Part shown: in pieces, positions 43,443 through 51,887 of the stretch
How the letters are laid out: each line of letters starts with the position of its first letter
How positions within the stretch are numbered: position 1 is the stretch's first letter
Source of the DNA: Sphingobacterium prati
Lineage (GTDB): Bacteria; Bacteroidota; Bacteroidia; Sphingobacteriales; Sphingobacteriaceae
Reading direction: 5' to 3'
NCBI RefSeq assembly: GCF_013167215.1
Contig: NZ_JABJWY010000016.1
Coordinates: 248,134-312,133, forward strand
DNA length: 64,000 bases
Notes under the pieces: generated by a model
Seen by the model: only the letters and a program-made list of their open reading frames with translations
What the model was told of the DNA's origin: nothing
Databases searched by the model: none
Program-made: the position numbers and the translations under genes

Positions 43443-44225
43443 TTATATATCTGAGTAATCTGTTGGTCTACATAGGTTAGTTACGTTCTTAGAAACATTA
43501 TTCTGGTATTGCGGCAGCTCGGCCATTGGTTTATATAAAGGCCCAAAAGCTTTCCAATGTGCATCGCGCGCTGTCATGTTTTCGAAAGTCGTAAGATAAA
43601 TTAAATTCGGCATTGTGCTCCCTGCGATAACTTGACCATAAAAAACTGCATTAAAATTTAGTTTGTTGAAGATATCGATCTCACCATTATTAAACATGGC
43701 GATTTTGTTTGCAGATAACTTTTCTGTCGGACCTTCATAGCTCCTCAATTCGTAAACACGTTCTCTTTTATCAGCTTTTAGTTTTGGAATAGACAGAGAT
43801 GGCATCCCCTCAAAAGCTTTCATTAAAATCGTTTCGACCCTTGAATATGGAGCGCGGTTATGTGCAGCATCTAGGTACTCCTTTCCGGACGCTAAATACT
43901 GTTTATCTTTTAAAATATCTACATCAAGACTTGCAAATTTTTCAAGATTAGACGATGAGCTTAGTACGTAAACCAACTTATCTGCTTTGTCCTTATTGTC
44001 AATTGGTTTAAAAACTCCAACGTCTTTAAATCCCAATTTATGCATTGCTGGCAGGTAGGCGTTTTCAAGAAAACGATCGATCACTTGTTCTTGTTCTGTC
44101 GTCTGGAAATGATAAACTTTCAATTGAAAATAAGTGGTTGTTGCATTGGCCAAACAGCTGTATTGACTACTGATAAAAATCAATATTATTAATATCCAAT
44201 GTCCTGGATTTATAGATCTGATCAT
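43443..44225 (-). CDS. Exported NIPSNAP-family protein
   Basis: A 260-residue protein with a signal peptide (MIRSINPGHWILIILIFISSQ) and two ferredoxin-like NIPSNAP domains. The first is about 32-130 (YFQLKVYHFQTTEQEQVIDRFLENAYLPAMHKLG) and the second about 150-250 (RVYELRSYEGPTEKLSANKIAMFNNGEIDIF, FYGQVIAGSTMPNLIYLTTFENMTARDAHWKAF). Secreted NIPSNAP proteins are common in Bacteroidota, and their biochemical role is unknown. It is a single-gene unit on the minus strand. Confidence 0.88.
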   Translation of the reverse strand: MIRSINPGHWILIILIFISSQYSCLANATTTYFQLKVYHFQTTEQEQVIDRFLENAYLPAMHKLGFKDVGVFKPIDNKDKADKLVYVLSSSSNLEKFASLDVDILKDKQYLASGKEYLDAAHNRAPYSRVETILMKAFEGMPSLSIPKLKADKRERVYELRSYEGPTEKLSANKIAMFNNGEIDIFNKLNFNAVFYGQVIAGSTMPNLIYLTTFENMTARDAHWKAFGPLYKPMAELPQYQNNVSKNVTNLCRPTDYSDI

Positions 44226-44332
44226 GTTTAATATTTAGTTTTATAGATTTAGATTATTATTTTTTTGTTTTCCTCTCATTAGGAAAATACAGATTAAAAA
44301 TAGGTTTTTTTTGGAACAATATATAGCGCAAA

Positions 44333-44578
44333 ATGTACCTTCATAATATTTATAGTATACTGATGGCAAAAATTACCAATCACCTAGAGCTTGAGGAAGA
44401 ACCCAGGGCAGATTGTCAGTGTAGCTATTTCAGATTGGAAGCACGTGCAGAAAAGTTGGCTGTTGCTATGGGAAGGAAACTTTGCACGTTGCAAACTGTT
44501 CTTCCACTACACATGACGAAGCAGCAGATACGGCTTATTAGCAGCCAAAGGAAGACAAATACTATTATCTATCACTAA
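44333..44578 (+). CDS. Hypothetical protein, doubtful
   Basis: An 81-residue open frame, MYLHNIYSILMAKITNHLEL followed by EEEPRADCQCSYFRLEARAEK. No domain, signal peptide or membrane segment is recognised. An internal ATG at residue 11 (MAKITNHLELEEE) would give a 71-residue product. The amino-acid composition is protein-like, but there is no independent support for expression. It is followed by another very small ORF and a hypothetical gene on the same strand. Confidence 0.4.
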   Translation: MYLHNIYSILMAKITNHLELEEEPRADCQCSYFRLEARAEKLAVAMGRKLCTLQTVLPLHMTKQQIRLISSQRKTNTIIYH

Positions 44579-44607
44579 AATATCACGTGGAGTAAACTTA
44601 TATACTA

Positions 44608-44745
44608 ATGAAAATGAGTATCTTTAATCTGATCGTTTTGATCCTTATAATCACAACGGCAGGCTTTAAAAGCTTTAAAAGTAGTCTGTATAACAGGGAG
44701 ACAAAAAAGAGGGTAAGACCGCAGCAAAAAAATAATAAAGATTAG
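44608..44745 (+). CDS. Small single-span membrane peptide, hypothetical
   Basis: A 45-residue ORF: MKMSIFNLIVLILIITTAGF is a hydrophobic helix, followed by a strongly basic tail with KSSLYNRETKKRV. It could be a small membrane peptide or an isolated signal sequence left from a lost gene. It ends 12 bases before the next ORF, with the same orientation, which gives some support for translation. Confidence 0.4.
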   Translation: MKMSIFNLIVLILIITTAGFKSFKSSLYNRETKKRVRPQQKNNKD

Positions 44746-44757
44746 CACTTATTCATA

Positions 44758-45378
44758 ATGGAGCCAAACGTGAAGAATAAATCATGTAGTAGTCATTGGG
44801 AATTGTTGCCCGGCATTGGACTGGGAAACGTGACCTTTATGATGAGCAGGTTACAGGTCACTGCCTTTGATGATATCTTAGGTAAGATTACCTCAGAACA
44901 TAATCCTGCAGATTTGAAAAATCATGTATGGGATACTTACGAGTTATTAAAAGATTTCATTACCGAATCGGAAATGAAAGAAATCATGGAAGCCATAGAG
45001 GCAGCAAATGCAGATGATCCACGTGGTGTTATCCTCATCCAGCATCGAATGGCAACTGGGCTGACATTGGAATATGAAGACGAACAGTTGACAGAAATCT
45101 GTGCCGATGACAGAGCAAAGCAGCTACACTTCAATCTGATCCCTATATTCTCAACTAGCCCGCTCAGTTTGGTCAAAAAAATGGCAACGGAGCTGAAGGA
45201 AAATCCTATCGTTAAGGATGATGAACTGGTATTTCCAAAAAATAATATTTTTCTATTTTCTTTCTTGAGAAAAGACCTGACAGAAGGCAACCCGCAAAAC
45301 AGAACCATGATGTGGCGCGTAAAGCCACGGATTTTAGGAACAGATTTATCGGAGTATATACCGTTGAAAATAATATGA
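44758..45378 (+). CDS. Hypothetical cytoplasmic protein
   Basis: A 206-residue protein that I cannot place in a named family. It opens with WELLPGIGLGNVTFMMSRLQV, which resembles the G.GIG.I.FGMS..EV start of a loosely defined group of bacterial immunity or housekeeping proteins of unknown function. The rest is acidic and helical (TESEMKEIMEAIEAANADD) with a beta-rich end (NRTMMWRVKPRILGTDL). There is no signal peptide. The short ORFs upstream may belong to the same transcript. Confidence 0.65.
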   Translation: MEPNVKNKSCSSHWELLPGIGLGNVTFMMSRLQVTAFDDILGKITSEHNPADLKNHVWDTYELLKDFITESEMKEIMEAIEAANADDPRGVILIQHRMATGLTLEYEDEQLTEICADDRAKQLHFNLIPIFSTSPLSLVKKMATELKENPIVKDDELVFPKNNIFLFSFLRKDLTEGNPQNRTMMWRVKPRILGTDLSEYIPLKII

Positions 45379-45656
45379 GCTACGTTATTACTTTTCCTAT
45401 TTTTTTTACTTTTCTCGCCCGTGCCGGAAAGCAGATAGTCAATCTAGGAGTCTGTAAATGCCTTGGAAAATACTAGCGGGTAGACTATCGTTAGGGCAAG
45501 CTGTCCCACATTGCTGTGGGAACAGGCTTCCGTTATTACTGTTCCACCCTATGAATGGTCTACCAGAACTGACCATCGACAAAAGCACCATGGAGAAAGA
45601 CGGTATTTTTGATTTTTGCACCGTTGTCTTTTTTCTTCGTCCTCACACCCGAAAGG
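45379..45656. other. Region of gene debris
   Basis: No intact gene. Most of the stretch is covered on the minus strand by the broken alpha/beta hydrolase described at 45444-45709. Confidence 0.6.
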
Positions 45657-45709
45657 CTACAAAATGCGGTTAACAAAACTAAGATTGAAAGGTAGATCTT
45701 TTTGATCCT
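45444..45709 (-). pseudogene. Broken alpha/beta hydrolase gene with internal deletion
   Basis: Minus-strand reading begins with a signal-like segment KKIYLSILVLLTAFCSLSG and continues to NTVFLHGAFVDGQFW, the oxyanion-strand motif (usually VLVHGAF.DGS.W) of alpha/beta hydrolases, then hits TAG. In another frame directly after it reads LVDHS, a stop, and GGTVITEACSHSNVG, the nucleophile-elbow region (normally LVGHSYGGTVITEAG). The section between strand 3 and the elbow is missing, the elbow Tyr is a stop codon and everything after about 30 further residues is lost. It abuts the truncated Ohr gene without an intervening start. Confidence 0.7.
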
Positions 45710-45929
45710 TTGGCAGTACCGTCCCCAATTTTTTAGCAGCAAGGCCCAATGCTCCAATGTAACATGCTGACCATCCAGCTGCGAACAATTGTTCAGGATT
45801 TGTTCCTGCTCCGTTCAGTCCCGGAGGAGTCAAAAGGATGTCCAGTTTCTCGTCGCTGCTTTTAGCGCTTCCTTCTCTGCCCCCGGTAGTGCGGGTCTTT
45901 GCTGTGTAAAGTACTTTTTCGATTTCCAT
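45657..45929 (-). pseudogene. Truncated Ohr/OsmC organic hydroperoxide resistance protein
   Basis: The first 74 residues are a standard Ohr: MEIEKVLYTAKTRTTGGREG, then NPEQLFAAGWSACYIGALG with the peroxidatic Cys56 and the conserved Arg18. Near VLPKDQ the sequence leaves the family, and the remaining residues to the stop come from the adjacent hydrolase DNA in another frame. Intact Ohr is about 140 residues and needs a second cysteine in VCPYS near the C-terminus, which is missing. The gene is therefore a 3'-deleted remnant that should have no peroxidase activity. Confidence 0.78.
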
Positions 45930-46099
45930 TTTTTTTGTTTTTTATTGTTAAGTAAAATTTTTATGTGTTCCACAAATTGCTTATTCCATTTTCTTCCTTT
46001 GTTCACCCTTTGTCCGCTGTTTGATGGTACAAATAGCGTATAAAATTTTTATGCTAACTGTTCAAAATAGCTTAACCGGACATATTTAGGAGTAAAACC

Positions 46100-46498
46100 T
46101 TATCTACCCAAGTCCTTGGCCGCATATATAATGTGGCATATACGGTTAAATGAAAAATAGGTAGCCGAAAGTATGGCAAGCGCAATCAGTGTATCGGCCA
46201 CTGAATACGGACCCAGAACAGCGACTTTAGAACAGAAGGCGAAAATAATGTCGAAGAGCATGCCTGCAAACACCCATTCCTTGAGTCTGTTAAATTTATT
46301 CGGAATGAGTAATATGAATACGCCTACGATTTTGAAAACGCCGAGAATATAAATGAAATGTTCCGGATACCCCAATTTACGGGTGATATCCCAGACAGCA
46401 GGATTGCGGGTCAGTTCAAAGAATCCGCTCAGGCCAAACCATAAGGAGAGGAGGATACTTCCTGCGAGATAAACCTTTTTGTACGTTGAATTTTTCAT
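46100..46498 (-). CDS. DoxX-like membrane protein
   Basis: A 132-residue protein with four predicted transmembrane helices (VYLAGSILLSLWFGLSGFFEL, FIYILGVFKIVGVFILLIP, LKEWVFAGMLFDIIFAFCS, DTLIALAILSATYFSF), matching the DoxX-like family. Key positions such as the N-terminal RKLGYPEHF loop are usual. Members are linked to redox or thiol stress in other bacteria, but the activity is not defined. It is the last gene of a minus-strand group with DUF1223, DsbD-N and epoxide hydrolase genes, spaced 60 bases from the DUF1223 gene. Confidence 0.87.
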   Translation of the reverse strand: MKNSTYKKVYLAGSILLSLWFGLSGFFELTRNPAVWDITRKLGYPEHFIYILGVFKIVGVFILLIPNKFNRLKEWVFAGMLFDIIFAFCSKVAVLGPYSVADTLIALAILSATYFSFNRICHIIYAAKDLGR

Positions 46499-46558
46499 GA
46501 TATATAAGATGTGTATACGTTATGAGATAAAGGTCAAGAATGGCTTTTTGAAGTTGCG

Positions 46559-47332
46559 TTATAATCCAATACTTGTTGCGTCAATGATTTCCCCTGACTT
46601 CTTATCCTGTTCGAAGGCGATAATTTCCCATTGATTTGACGGGTCGGGCAGCCTAAAAGAAAAACTATCCTGTGTTTTTATACTGCGGCTCTGCAGTTCA
46701 CGTACAACCTGAACATGTGAGAGGGCTTTACCTGCATTTTCGCCGGCTGATACCTGTGAAGAAGCGTGTTTTTGAACCAGTGCTATAAGTATGTCCGTGT
46801 TTTTTGCTTTCGAAGTTGATATATAGCTTACCTGTATATTTCTCCCTTCTTTCTGCTCCACTTTTAACCTAAGGTTTTCATGGTGTGTTTCCAGCATTGC
46901 GGATTGGATAGCCTGGAGTACTTTGCCCGTTTCTGAACCTACCATTTCTGTTTTGCCGTTGATGACCATCTGCGGGGTATAAAGTGTGCTGAGATTCATC
47001 CATGTCGCATACTGTTTTTGCCTTTCGGTAAATTTGCTGTTGCTAAATCGGTCCCTCCATCCCTGATGGTCCCAGTAATCAACATGAAGAGCCATGATAA
47101 AAAGTTTTTTGTTCTGATTGTCCTTTTCGAGTTTCCTAATCAGTTCATCTGCCGGGGGACAGCTCCAACAACCTTCCGAGGTGAAGAGCTCGACTACGGC
47201 AAAACTTTTGTCCGCATTACAGCTTTTGATATTTGCCAGTTTTTTGTCATCTGCAAATGCTTTGAAAGCCATGATCAGCAAAATGGCGAGCGGTAGGCTC
47301 AGGCAGTATAGAATTTCTTTTATTGATTTCAT
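46559..47332 (-). CDS. Exported DUF1223 thioredoxin-fold protein
   Basis: A 257-residue secreted protein (signal peptide about 1-28). The DUF1223 domain begins AVVELFTSEGCWSCPPADELIRKL, with a CxxC pair (CWSC) in a thioredoxin-like fold, followed by HVDYWDHQGWRDRFSNSKFTERQ and YTPQMVINGKTEMVG, all diagnostic. Probably a periplasmic thiol-disulfide protein, but no reaction has been established. The gene lies 37 bases downstream of the DsbD-N gene, so a shared transcript is likely and a common redox role plausible. Confidence 0.9.
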   Translation of the reverse strand: MKSIKEILYCLSLPLAILLIMAFKAFADDKKLANIKSCNADKSFAVVELFTSEGCWSCPPADELIRKLEKDNQNKKLFIMALHVDYWDHQGWRDRFSNSKFTERQKQYATWMNLSTLYTPQMVINGKTEMVGSETGKVLQAIQSAMLETHHENLRLKVEQKEGRNIQVSYISTSKAKNTDILIALVQKHASSQVSAGENAGKALSHVQVVRELQSRSIKTQDSFSFRLPDPSNQWEIIAFEQDKKSGEIIDATSIGL

Positions 47333-47369
47333 GATCTGAATTTTTGATGTGTATTTAACGTTGGGATAA

Positions 47370-47828
47370 TTAATTGAATATTTTTAGGGCGAAACCAAAG
47401 TCTTGTGGTGGCACGCAGACCTGGTCACTGCACTGCATGAATTGGATCGTTCCCCTAATTGTACCGTTCTTACCCTTCAATTTGATCCGCTGTCCGAATT
47501 CAACCTCGTTTTCAAAATAGGTAACCTGCATTCCCAGTAGTTTTTCAAATTTGCTGAGCGGTGTGGGTTGAGTAACAGTACCGAGAAGCTGATATGAACT
47601 GTCAGGTTTGAATTTAAAGTTTGTTTTAATGGGACTGTTGCGACTGTTGCCCAGCGCATACATGTGCCATCCCGGAGCTATCCTGGCTTTCATGAGAATT
47701 TCCCCCTCATCGTGGGATTTCCGTTTAAGGGTACATTCCCACGTTATCTGGCCTGTTGAGGTCTGCCCTTTAGTATGTCCGCAGAACATCATAAAGACCG
47801 TCATTACTAAAATTGCTAATCTGTTCAT
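47370..47828 (-). CDS. DsbD N-terminal-domain protein (DsbDalpha-like)
   Basis: A 152-residue secreted protein (signal peptide about 1-22, ...HTKGQ). The fold of the DsbD alpha / DsbC_N domain is seen in ITWECTLKRKSHDEGEILMKARIAPGWHMYA and IQFMQCSDQVCVPP, where the two cysteines of QCSDQVC are the active pair. Unlike true DsbD it has no transmembrane or gamma domain, so it needs an electron donor elsewhere. It precedes DUF1223 on the minus strand. Confidence 0.87.
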   Translation of the reverse strand: MNRLAILVMTVFMMFCGHTKGQTSTGQITWECTLKRKSHDEGEILMKARIAPGWHMYALGNSRNSPIKTNFKFKPDSSYQLLGTVTQPTPLSKFEKLLGMQVTYFENEVEFGQRIKLKGKNGTIRGTIQFMQCSDQVCVPPQDFGFALKIFN

Positions 47829-47960
47829 TTCTTCGTTTGTAATTTGTTAAAGCGTAAGTTTTGTTAGACAAATAGACAGGAAATCTGCTGGGATTACGCC
47901 TTTTGCCAAGGCAGCTGCTATAAATTTCTTTTTCATAGTAACAACTGTCTATGTCATTAT

Positions 47961-49244
47961 TTATCTGAGCGATCTGAACGCGGCTCTGAGTTCTTCTGTA
48001 AAGATCTGCGGCTGTTCCCATGCTGCAAAGTGACCGCCTTTCGGTGCCTTATGATAGTAATGTAGGGAAGGGTAAGCTGCCCTTGACCAGCTTTCAGGAG
48101 CTTGGTAGATTTCATGCGGGAATACTGATATGGCTACCGGAACTTTAATATCTCTGGTTTTCTGATGTTCCGAGCTAAAATTATTGTTGTTGTTTTCCCA
48201 GTAGAAACGCGATGATGAAGCTCCTGTATTGGTAAGCCAGTACAGTGTGATGTCATCAAGGATAGCATCGCGGCTGATTACTTTTTCAGGTTTGAGATCA
48301 CTCTCAGACCATTCCGCAATTTTTTCATAGAGGAACGCAGCTAATGCAGTTGGTGAATCGGAAAGCAGGTATCCGGTGGTTTGTGGACGCGTTACCATCA
48401 TTCCTCCATAGGCGGCGTTTCTGCCAAAAAAGGTGCTCATGGAATTATAAGCTTTGGTTTCGAATTCCGAAAGACCGGTCGGTGCAGGATCACCAGCATT
48501 AATTGGTTTCACAAGTTCCGTCGGGATGGTGGCGGGCATATTGATGTGAATACCCAAAAGTCCTGAAGGGGCCTGTCTTGCTAGTGCATCGGAAATAACC
48601 GAGCCATGGTCACCACCCTGAGAAACGTATTTTGTATAGCCGAGGCGTTTAACAAGCGTGTCCCAAGCTTTGGCAACACGATCAGGGTTCCAACCCAATT
48701 CTTTTGGAATCTCGGAGAAGCCATATCCTGGGATAGCAGGTATGATGACATCAAATGCATCTTCCGCCTTTCCACCATATTTAATAGGATCTGTCAATGG
48801 ACCGATGGCATCAATGAACTCCAATGGTGAACCCGGCCAGCCATGGGTCAAGATAACAGGTAAGGCATTTTTTTCTTTTGAGCGTACATGGATAAACTGG
48901 ATATCAAGTCCATCAATCTTGGTAATAAATTGCGGTAGGGCGTTAAGCTTATTCTCCGCTTTGCGCCAGTCATAGCCATTACTCCAATAGTCAATCAGTT
49001 CCTTTAACTGTGCAAGCTGGATACCCTGGGATTCGTCGTTAACTGTTTCTTTATCCGGGAAGCGAGTTTCTGCGATACGTCTTTTGAGTTCGTCAAGTTT
49101 AGACTGAGGAATATTGATCTTAAAAGGTCTGATGGCTCCATCAGATTTTGCGGATTCTGTTTTTGTAGCCTGTGCATGAGTAATTGTCGGAATACTTAAT
49201 GCGAACGTCGCTAACATAAGGATGGTTGTCATTTTTGTTTTCAT
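47961..49244 (-). CDS. Exported epoxide hydrolase-family protein
   Basis: A 427-residue enzyme with signal peptide (MKTKMTTILMLATFALSIPTITHAQ). An EHN (epoxide hydrolase N-terminal) domain covers about 38-145 (IRPFKINIPQSKLDELKRRI). The alpha/beta hydrolase domain follows: oxyanion motif LTHGWPGSPLEF, nucleophile Asp in SQGGDHGS and catalytic His in GGHFAAWEQP near the C-terminus. It opens epoxides to diols, and the natural substrate is unknown. It heads the minus-strand group with DsbD-N, DUF1223 and DoxX after a 132-base gap. Periplasmic location is uncommon for characterised homologues. Confidence 0.9.
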   Translation of the reverse strand: MKTKMTTILMLATFALSIPTITHAQATKTESAKSDGAIRPFKINIPQSKLDELKRRIAETRFPDKETVNDESQGIQLAQLKELIDYWSNGYDWRKAENKLNALPQFITKIDGLDIQFIHVRSKEKNALPVILTHGWPGSPLEFIDAIGPLTDPIKYGGKAEDAFDVIIPAIPGYGFSEIPKELGWNPDRVAKAWDTLVKRLGYTKYVSQGGDHGSVISDALARQAPSGLLGIHINMPATIPTELVKPINAGDPAPTGLSEFETKAYNSMSTFFGRNAAYGGMMVTRPQTTGYLLSDSPTALAAFLYEKIAEWSESDLKPEKVISRDAILDDITLYWLTNTGASSSRFYWENNNNNFSSEHQKTRDIKVPVAISVFPHEIYQAPESWSRAAYPSLHYYHKAPKGGHFAAWEQPQIFTEELRAAFRSLR

Positions 49245-49579
49245 TGCTGTTTGATTTAGATTTTAGAATATCTTTCTTTCTGTTACAGCAAATGTATTGT
49301 GCGTACGGAGCGAATTAAATGGGAAACTAGTTCAATTGGACATATTCGGTGTTGAGTTGGAAAATATAAGGTGCAGAACAGATGGTTCTATTTAGCAAAA
49401 TAGAATAAAAGGAAAGATGTGCTGAAAAAAAAGCTAATAAGTTTCTTTCAGAACAATGCTATGGGTGGAGGAAGGTAGTGTATTTTAACGATTAACTTCC
49501 CTAGTTTCAAGAGAATAAACAACAATCAGGCTTAGATAAGTTGTTTATTCTAAGCCTGATGATGAGAGCGCATGATTAT
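49245..49579. other. Intergenic region with a terminator
   Basis: About 335 bases. Apart from the hairpin at 49525-49560, I see no gene or repeat; the left part is the promoter region of the minus-strand epoxide hydrolase gene. Confidence 0.6.
49525..49560 (-). terminator. Terminator of the PRC-barrel gene
   Basis: A 12-base perfect stem, ATCAGGCTTAGA and its complement, with a 12-base loop. On the minus strand it lies 20 bases after the PRC-barrel stop and is followed by TTGTTGTTTATTC. Confidence 0.72.
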
Positions 49580-50311
49580 TTAGACTTCATCATTATTGTC
49601 CAGCGTACCCGACTCACGGCCGTTGCCTTTGTCATATCTGGCAGCCACTCTACGGGTGCGTAGAGCTTGATCCGACGGAAGACTATTGGTCTGTTGCCCT
49701 CTGCTGTAGAAAGTATCTTCGCTAAAGTGATAATGATTGTAAAATTCAGTACTGTCATAGCTGCTAGCGCTCACAACAAAACCCACGTCGCCGGTGCCTT
49801 CAAAAACCTGTCGGATGGATAGTTCCGTCTCCGGGCCGACATGATCTTTTTGGTAATCCGGCAGTCGGATTAACTGATCTTCGTTGACGGATATAATTAC
49901 GACTTCGCCATCATCAGCAGGATTATAAAGATAATCGGTTGCCGGTTCTTCTGTGGGAATTTCGTCAACAGTGAATATAACGCTATGATTAATTGGTTCG
50001 ACAGGTGGAGTAACGTAGGTTTCATCATTGCTCGCCTGGATCCGTTTGCCATCATACAGCGATGCAAGACCTATAGGAACTAATATTTTCTTATTTTCTT
50101 CTACGACTAAATCTGTATCGTTGAGATCGACGATAAGATAACGGACTTGCTGGCTATGCGGATCGAAGAGCAGATCATCCACCTCGCCGATCAATTGACC
50201 AGCCTCGTTCTTTACTTTCCATCCTCTTATATCAGGTTCTCCGTCGACAATTTCATAATCGCTTCCACCTAGTTCGATCAAGTGATCATATTTTTTTTCT
50301 TCTAATGCCAT
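49580..50311 (-). CDS. PRC-barrel domain protein
   Basis: A 243-residue soluble protein. Residues about 22-85 form a PRC-barrel (DYEIVDGEPDIRGWKVKNEAGQLIGEVDDLLFD, VRYLIVDL), and a second, less clear barrel-like segment follows (KKILVPIGLASLYDGKRI). The C-terminal half is acidic and low in complexity. Such proteins are common stress-linked accessory proteins with no known reaction. It is followed upstream on the minus strand by a small membrane protein gene that may be in the same transcript. Confidence 0.87.
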   Translation of the reverse strand: MALEEKKYDHLIELGGSDYEIVDGEPDIRGWKVKNEAGQLIGEVDDLLFDPHSQQVRYLIVDLNDTDLVVEENKKILVPIGLASLYDGKRIQASNDETYVTPPVEPINHSVIFTVDEIPTEEPATDYLYNPADDGEVVIISVNEDQLIRLPDYQKDHVGPETELSIRQVFEGTGDVGFVVSASSYDSTEFYNHYHFSEDTFYSRGQQTNSLPSDQALRTRRVAARYDKGNGRESGTLDNNDEV

Positions 50312-50417
50312 AACTTCAATTTTTTATCAATTTTAATTTATTCCAAAAAACAACATTGGATACCCTTACCCTCATATTCGGATTTTAAGATTCAATGCTA
50401 TTTACATCGATTGAATT

Positions 50418-50618
50418 CTAGTTAAAGGCCGTTGTCGCCAGGATATTTCCTTGAACTGCTGTTGAGTTTACGGTCGTATCAAGTGTAGACTCATTTACTC
50501 TTTCATCGCTGTAATTGCGTTTAACAAGAAATAGAATTAGTGCTAATGCGATAATTGCGAGCAGGAGCCAGAGCCACCAACTTGCTTTATTTTTAGGTTT
50601 TACTTCTAAATGTGCCAT
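50418..50618 (-). CDS. Small single-span membrane protein
   Basis: A 66-residue protein starting MAHLEVKPKNKASWWLWLLLA, with one transmembrane helix (residues about 13-35) and a hydrophilic tail (VNESTLDTTVNSTAV). The frame extends seven codons further upstream, but the second ATG fits typical starts of such proteins better. No family is recognised. It lies 106 bases from the PRC-barrel gene on the same strand. Confidence 0.6.
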   Translation of the reverse strand: MAHLEVKPKNKASWWLWLLLAIIALALILFLVKRNYSDERVNESTLDTTVNSTAVQGNILATTAFN

Positions 50619-50934
50619 ATACTTTTTCAGAAAGAACAACTTATGTATAGCTTCGTTTGGAAAAGTTTCTTTTGAATGGTGTCAATTAAAAAGATATGTT
50701 TTCAGATGAGATAATTGAGATACTATCGCGTATCTATTAAATTGCTGGAAAGATCACCCTTAGTATCCATAGGAAGGGGGAACCGGATGAATCCGGCAGG
50801 ATTGACCTACTTAGAAATAAAATTGAGTAAATATTATCCGACAAAAATGCAGGAATTGGAGTTTCAATAATTAAAAAAATTGAAAGGAAACAATTCGCTA
50901 TACGGGGAGCGGCGATCCCCCATACAAAGTGTAT

Positions 50935-51396
50935 TTAGAAATCAGCAATAATGAACTTTTTCATTCCCATCATTTTTTTGAATGCGCCAGGCTTTTTGTT
51001 GAGCTCTTCCCAATTTTCGGGAGCAACTTGCCAGCTTAACCCGTATCTGTCTTTAAGCCAGCCACAAACACTTTCTTGTCCTCCATCCGACGTCAGTGCG
51101 CCCCAATAGTAGTCTATTTCAGTCTGGTTCTTGCAGGGGATCATCAGCGAAATAGCCTCGTTAAATTTGAATTCTGGTCCGGCATTGATCCCGATGAAAC
51201 GCATTCCCAAAATCTCAAATTCAACGGTAAGCACTTTTCCAGCGAAATCCTTTTGGAAATCAGCCAGTCCTTCAGTTTCGGAATTGGGGTAATAAGTAAT
51301 ATTGATGATCTTGCCATCTTTAAAAACCGATGTGTAATATTCTGCGGCTTCCTGTGCGTTGCTGTCAAACCAAAGGTTTGGAATTATCTTTTGCAT
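50935..51396 (-). CDS. VOC-family (PhnB-like) protein
   Basis: A 153-residue member of the PhnB/3-demethylubiquinone-methyltransferase-like VOC group: MQKIIPNLWFDSNAQEAAEY, YTSVFKDGKI, VLTVEFEILGMRFIGINAGP, FNEAISLMIPCKNQTEIDYYW and CGWLKDRYGLSWQVAPENWEEL, all standard. The biochemical role is unknown. The second ATG is used because the family starts with MQKI.PNLWFD; the upstream twelve codons are not conserved. It is a single-gene unit. Confidence 0.88.
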   Translation of the reverse strand: MQKIIPNLWFDSNAQEAAEYYTSVFKDGKIINITYYPNSETEGLADFQKDFAGKVLTVEFEILGMRFIGINAGPEFKFNEAISLMIPCKNQTEIDYYWGALTSDGGQESVCGWLKDRYGLSWQVAPENWEELNKKPGAFKKMMGMKKFIIADF

Positions 51397-51887
51397 AGCT
51401 TTTATTTTTTTGTTTATTTCTTCTAAAGCCAAATCCGTTTATCCATCCTAACTTTTTTATTCATGCTATTCGAATAGTCAATTTGTGTACTTACAAATTT
51501 AAAAGATTTGTTCTGCGAGGAACTTTCCATAGGATAAGAAATAGAATACATTTTCATGGCGCTTCCAGACCGAAGCGAGGTTTTAGTCACAACTGTACCG
51601 GATTGGGATACTTCGCTTGCTATCATTTCAAAGACCTTTGTAGCGTAATCAAATTAAAAGAGTCGATGATAACAACTTGATACAAGGGCTTTTTTTAGTT
51701 CTTGTTGCGACAATCTATGGATTTTTTGAAGTTTACATTGTCAATAACGGACTGGTCATCTTCAATGAATCTTTGGAAGCAAGCTTTGAACATTAGTTGC
51801 TTAATCAAGCCAATGAATGATGTTGATGAACTACTCAAAACATTTTTAATGGACTGTTGTTATTGGGGCAAGATTTACGCCCAGATT
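51397..51887. other. 490-bp region without an assignable gene
   Basis: Two short open stretches look protein-like but cannot be assigned: a minus-strand frame 51423-51626 (reading GTVVTKTSLRSGSAMKMYSI) and a plus-strand frame near 51680-51800 (GLFLVLVATIYGFFEVYIV). Both lack plausible context and may be relics. Confidence 0.45.

Noticed and set aside
47847..47936. 29-residue minus-strand ORF (MKKKFIAAALAKGVIP...) between epoxide hydrolase and DsbD-N genes
   Set aside because: It looks like the beginning of an exported protein but ends after 29 codons; too short to support as a gene, possibly a relic.
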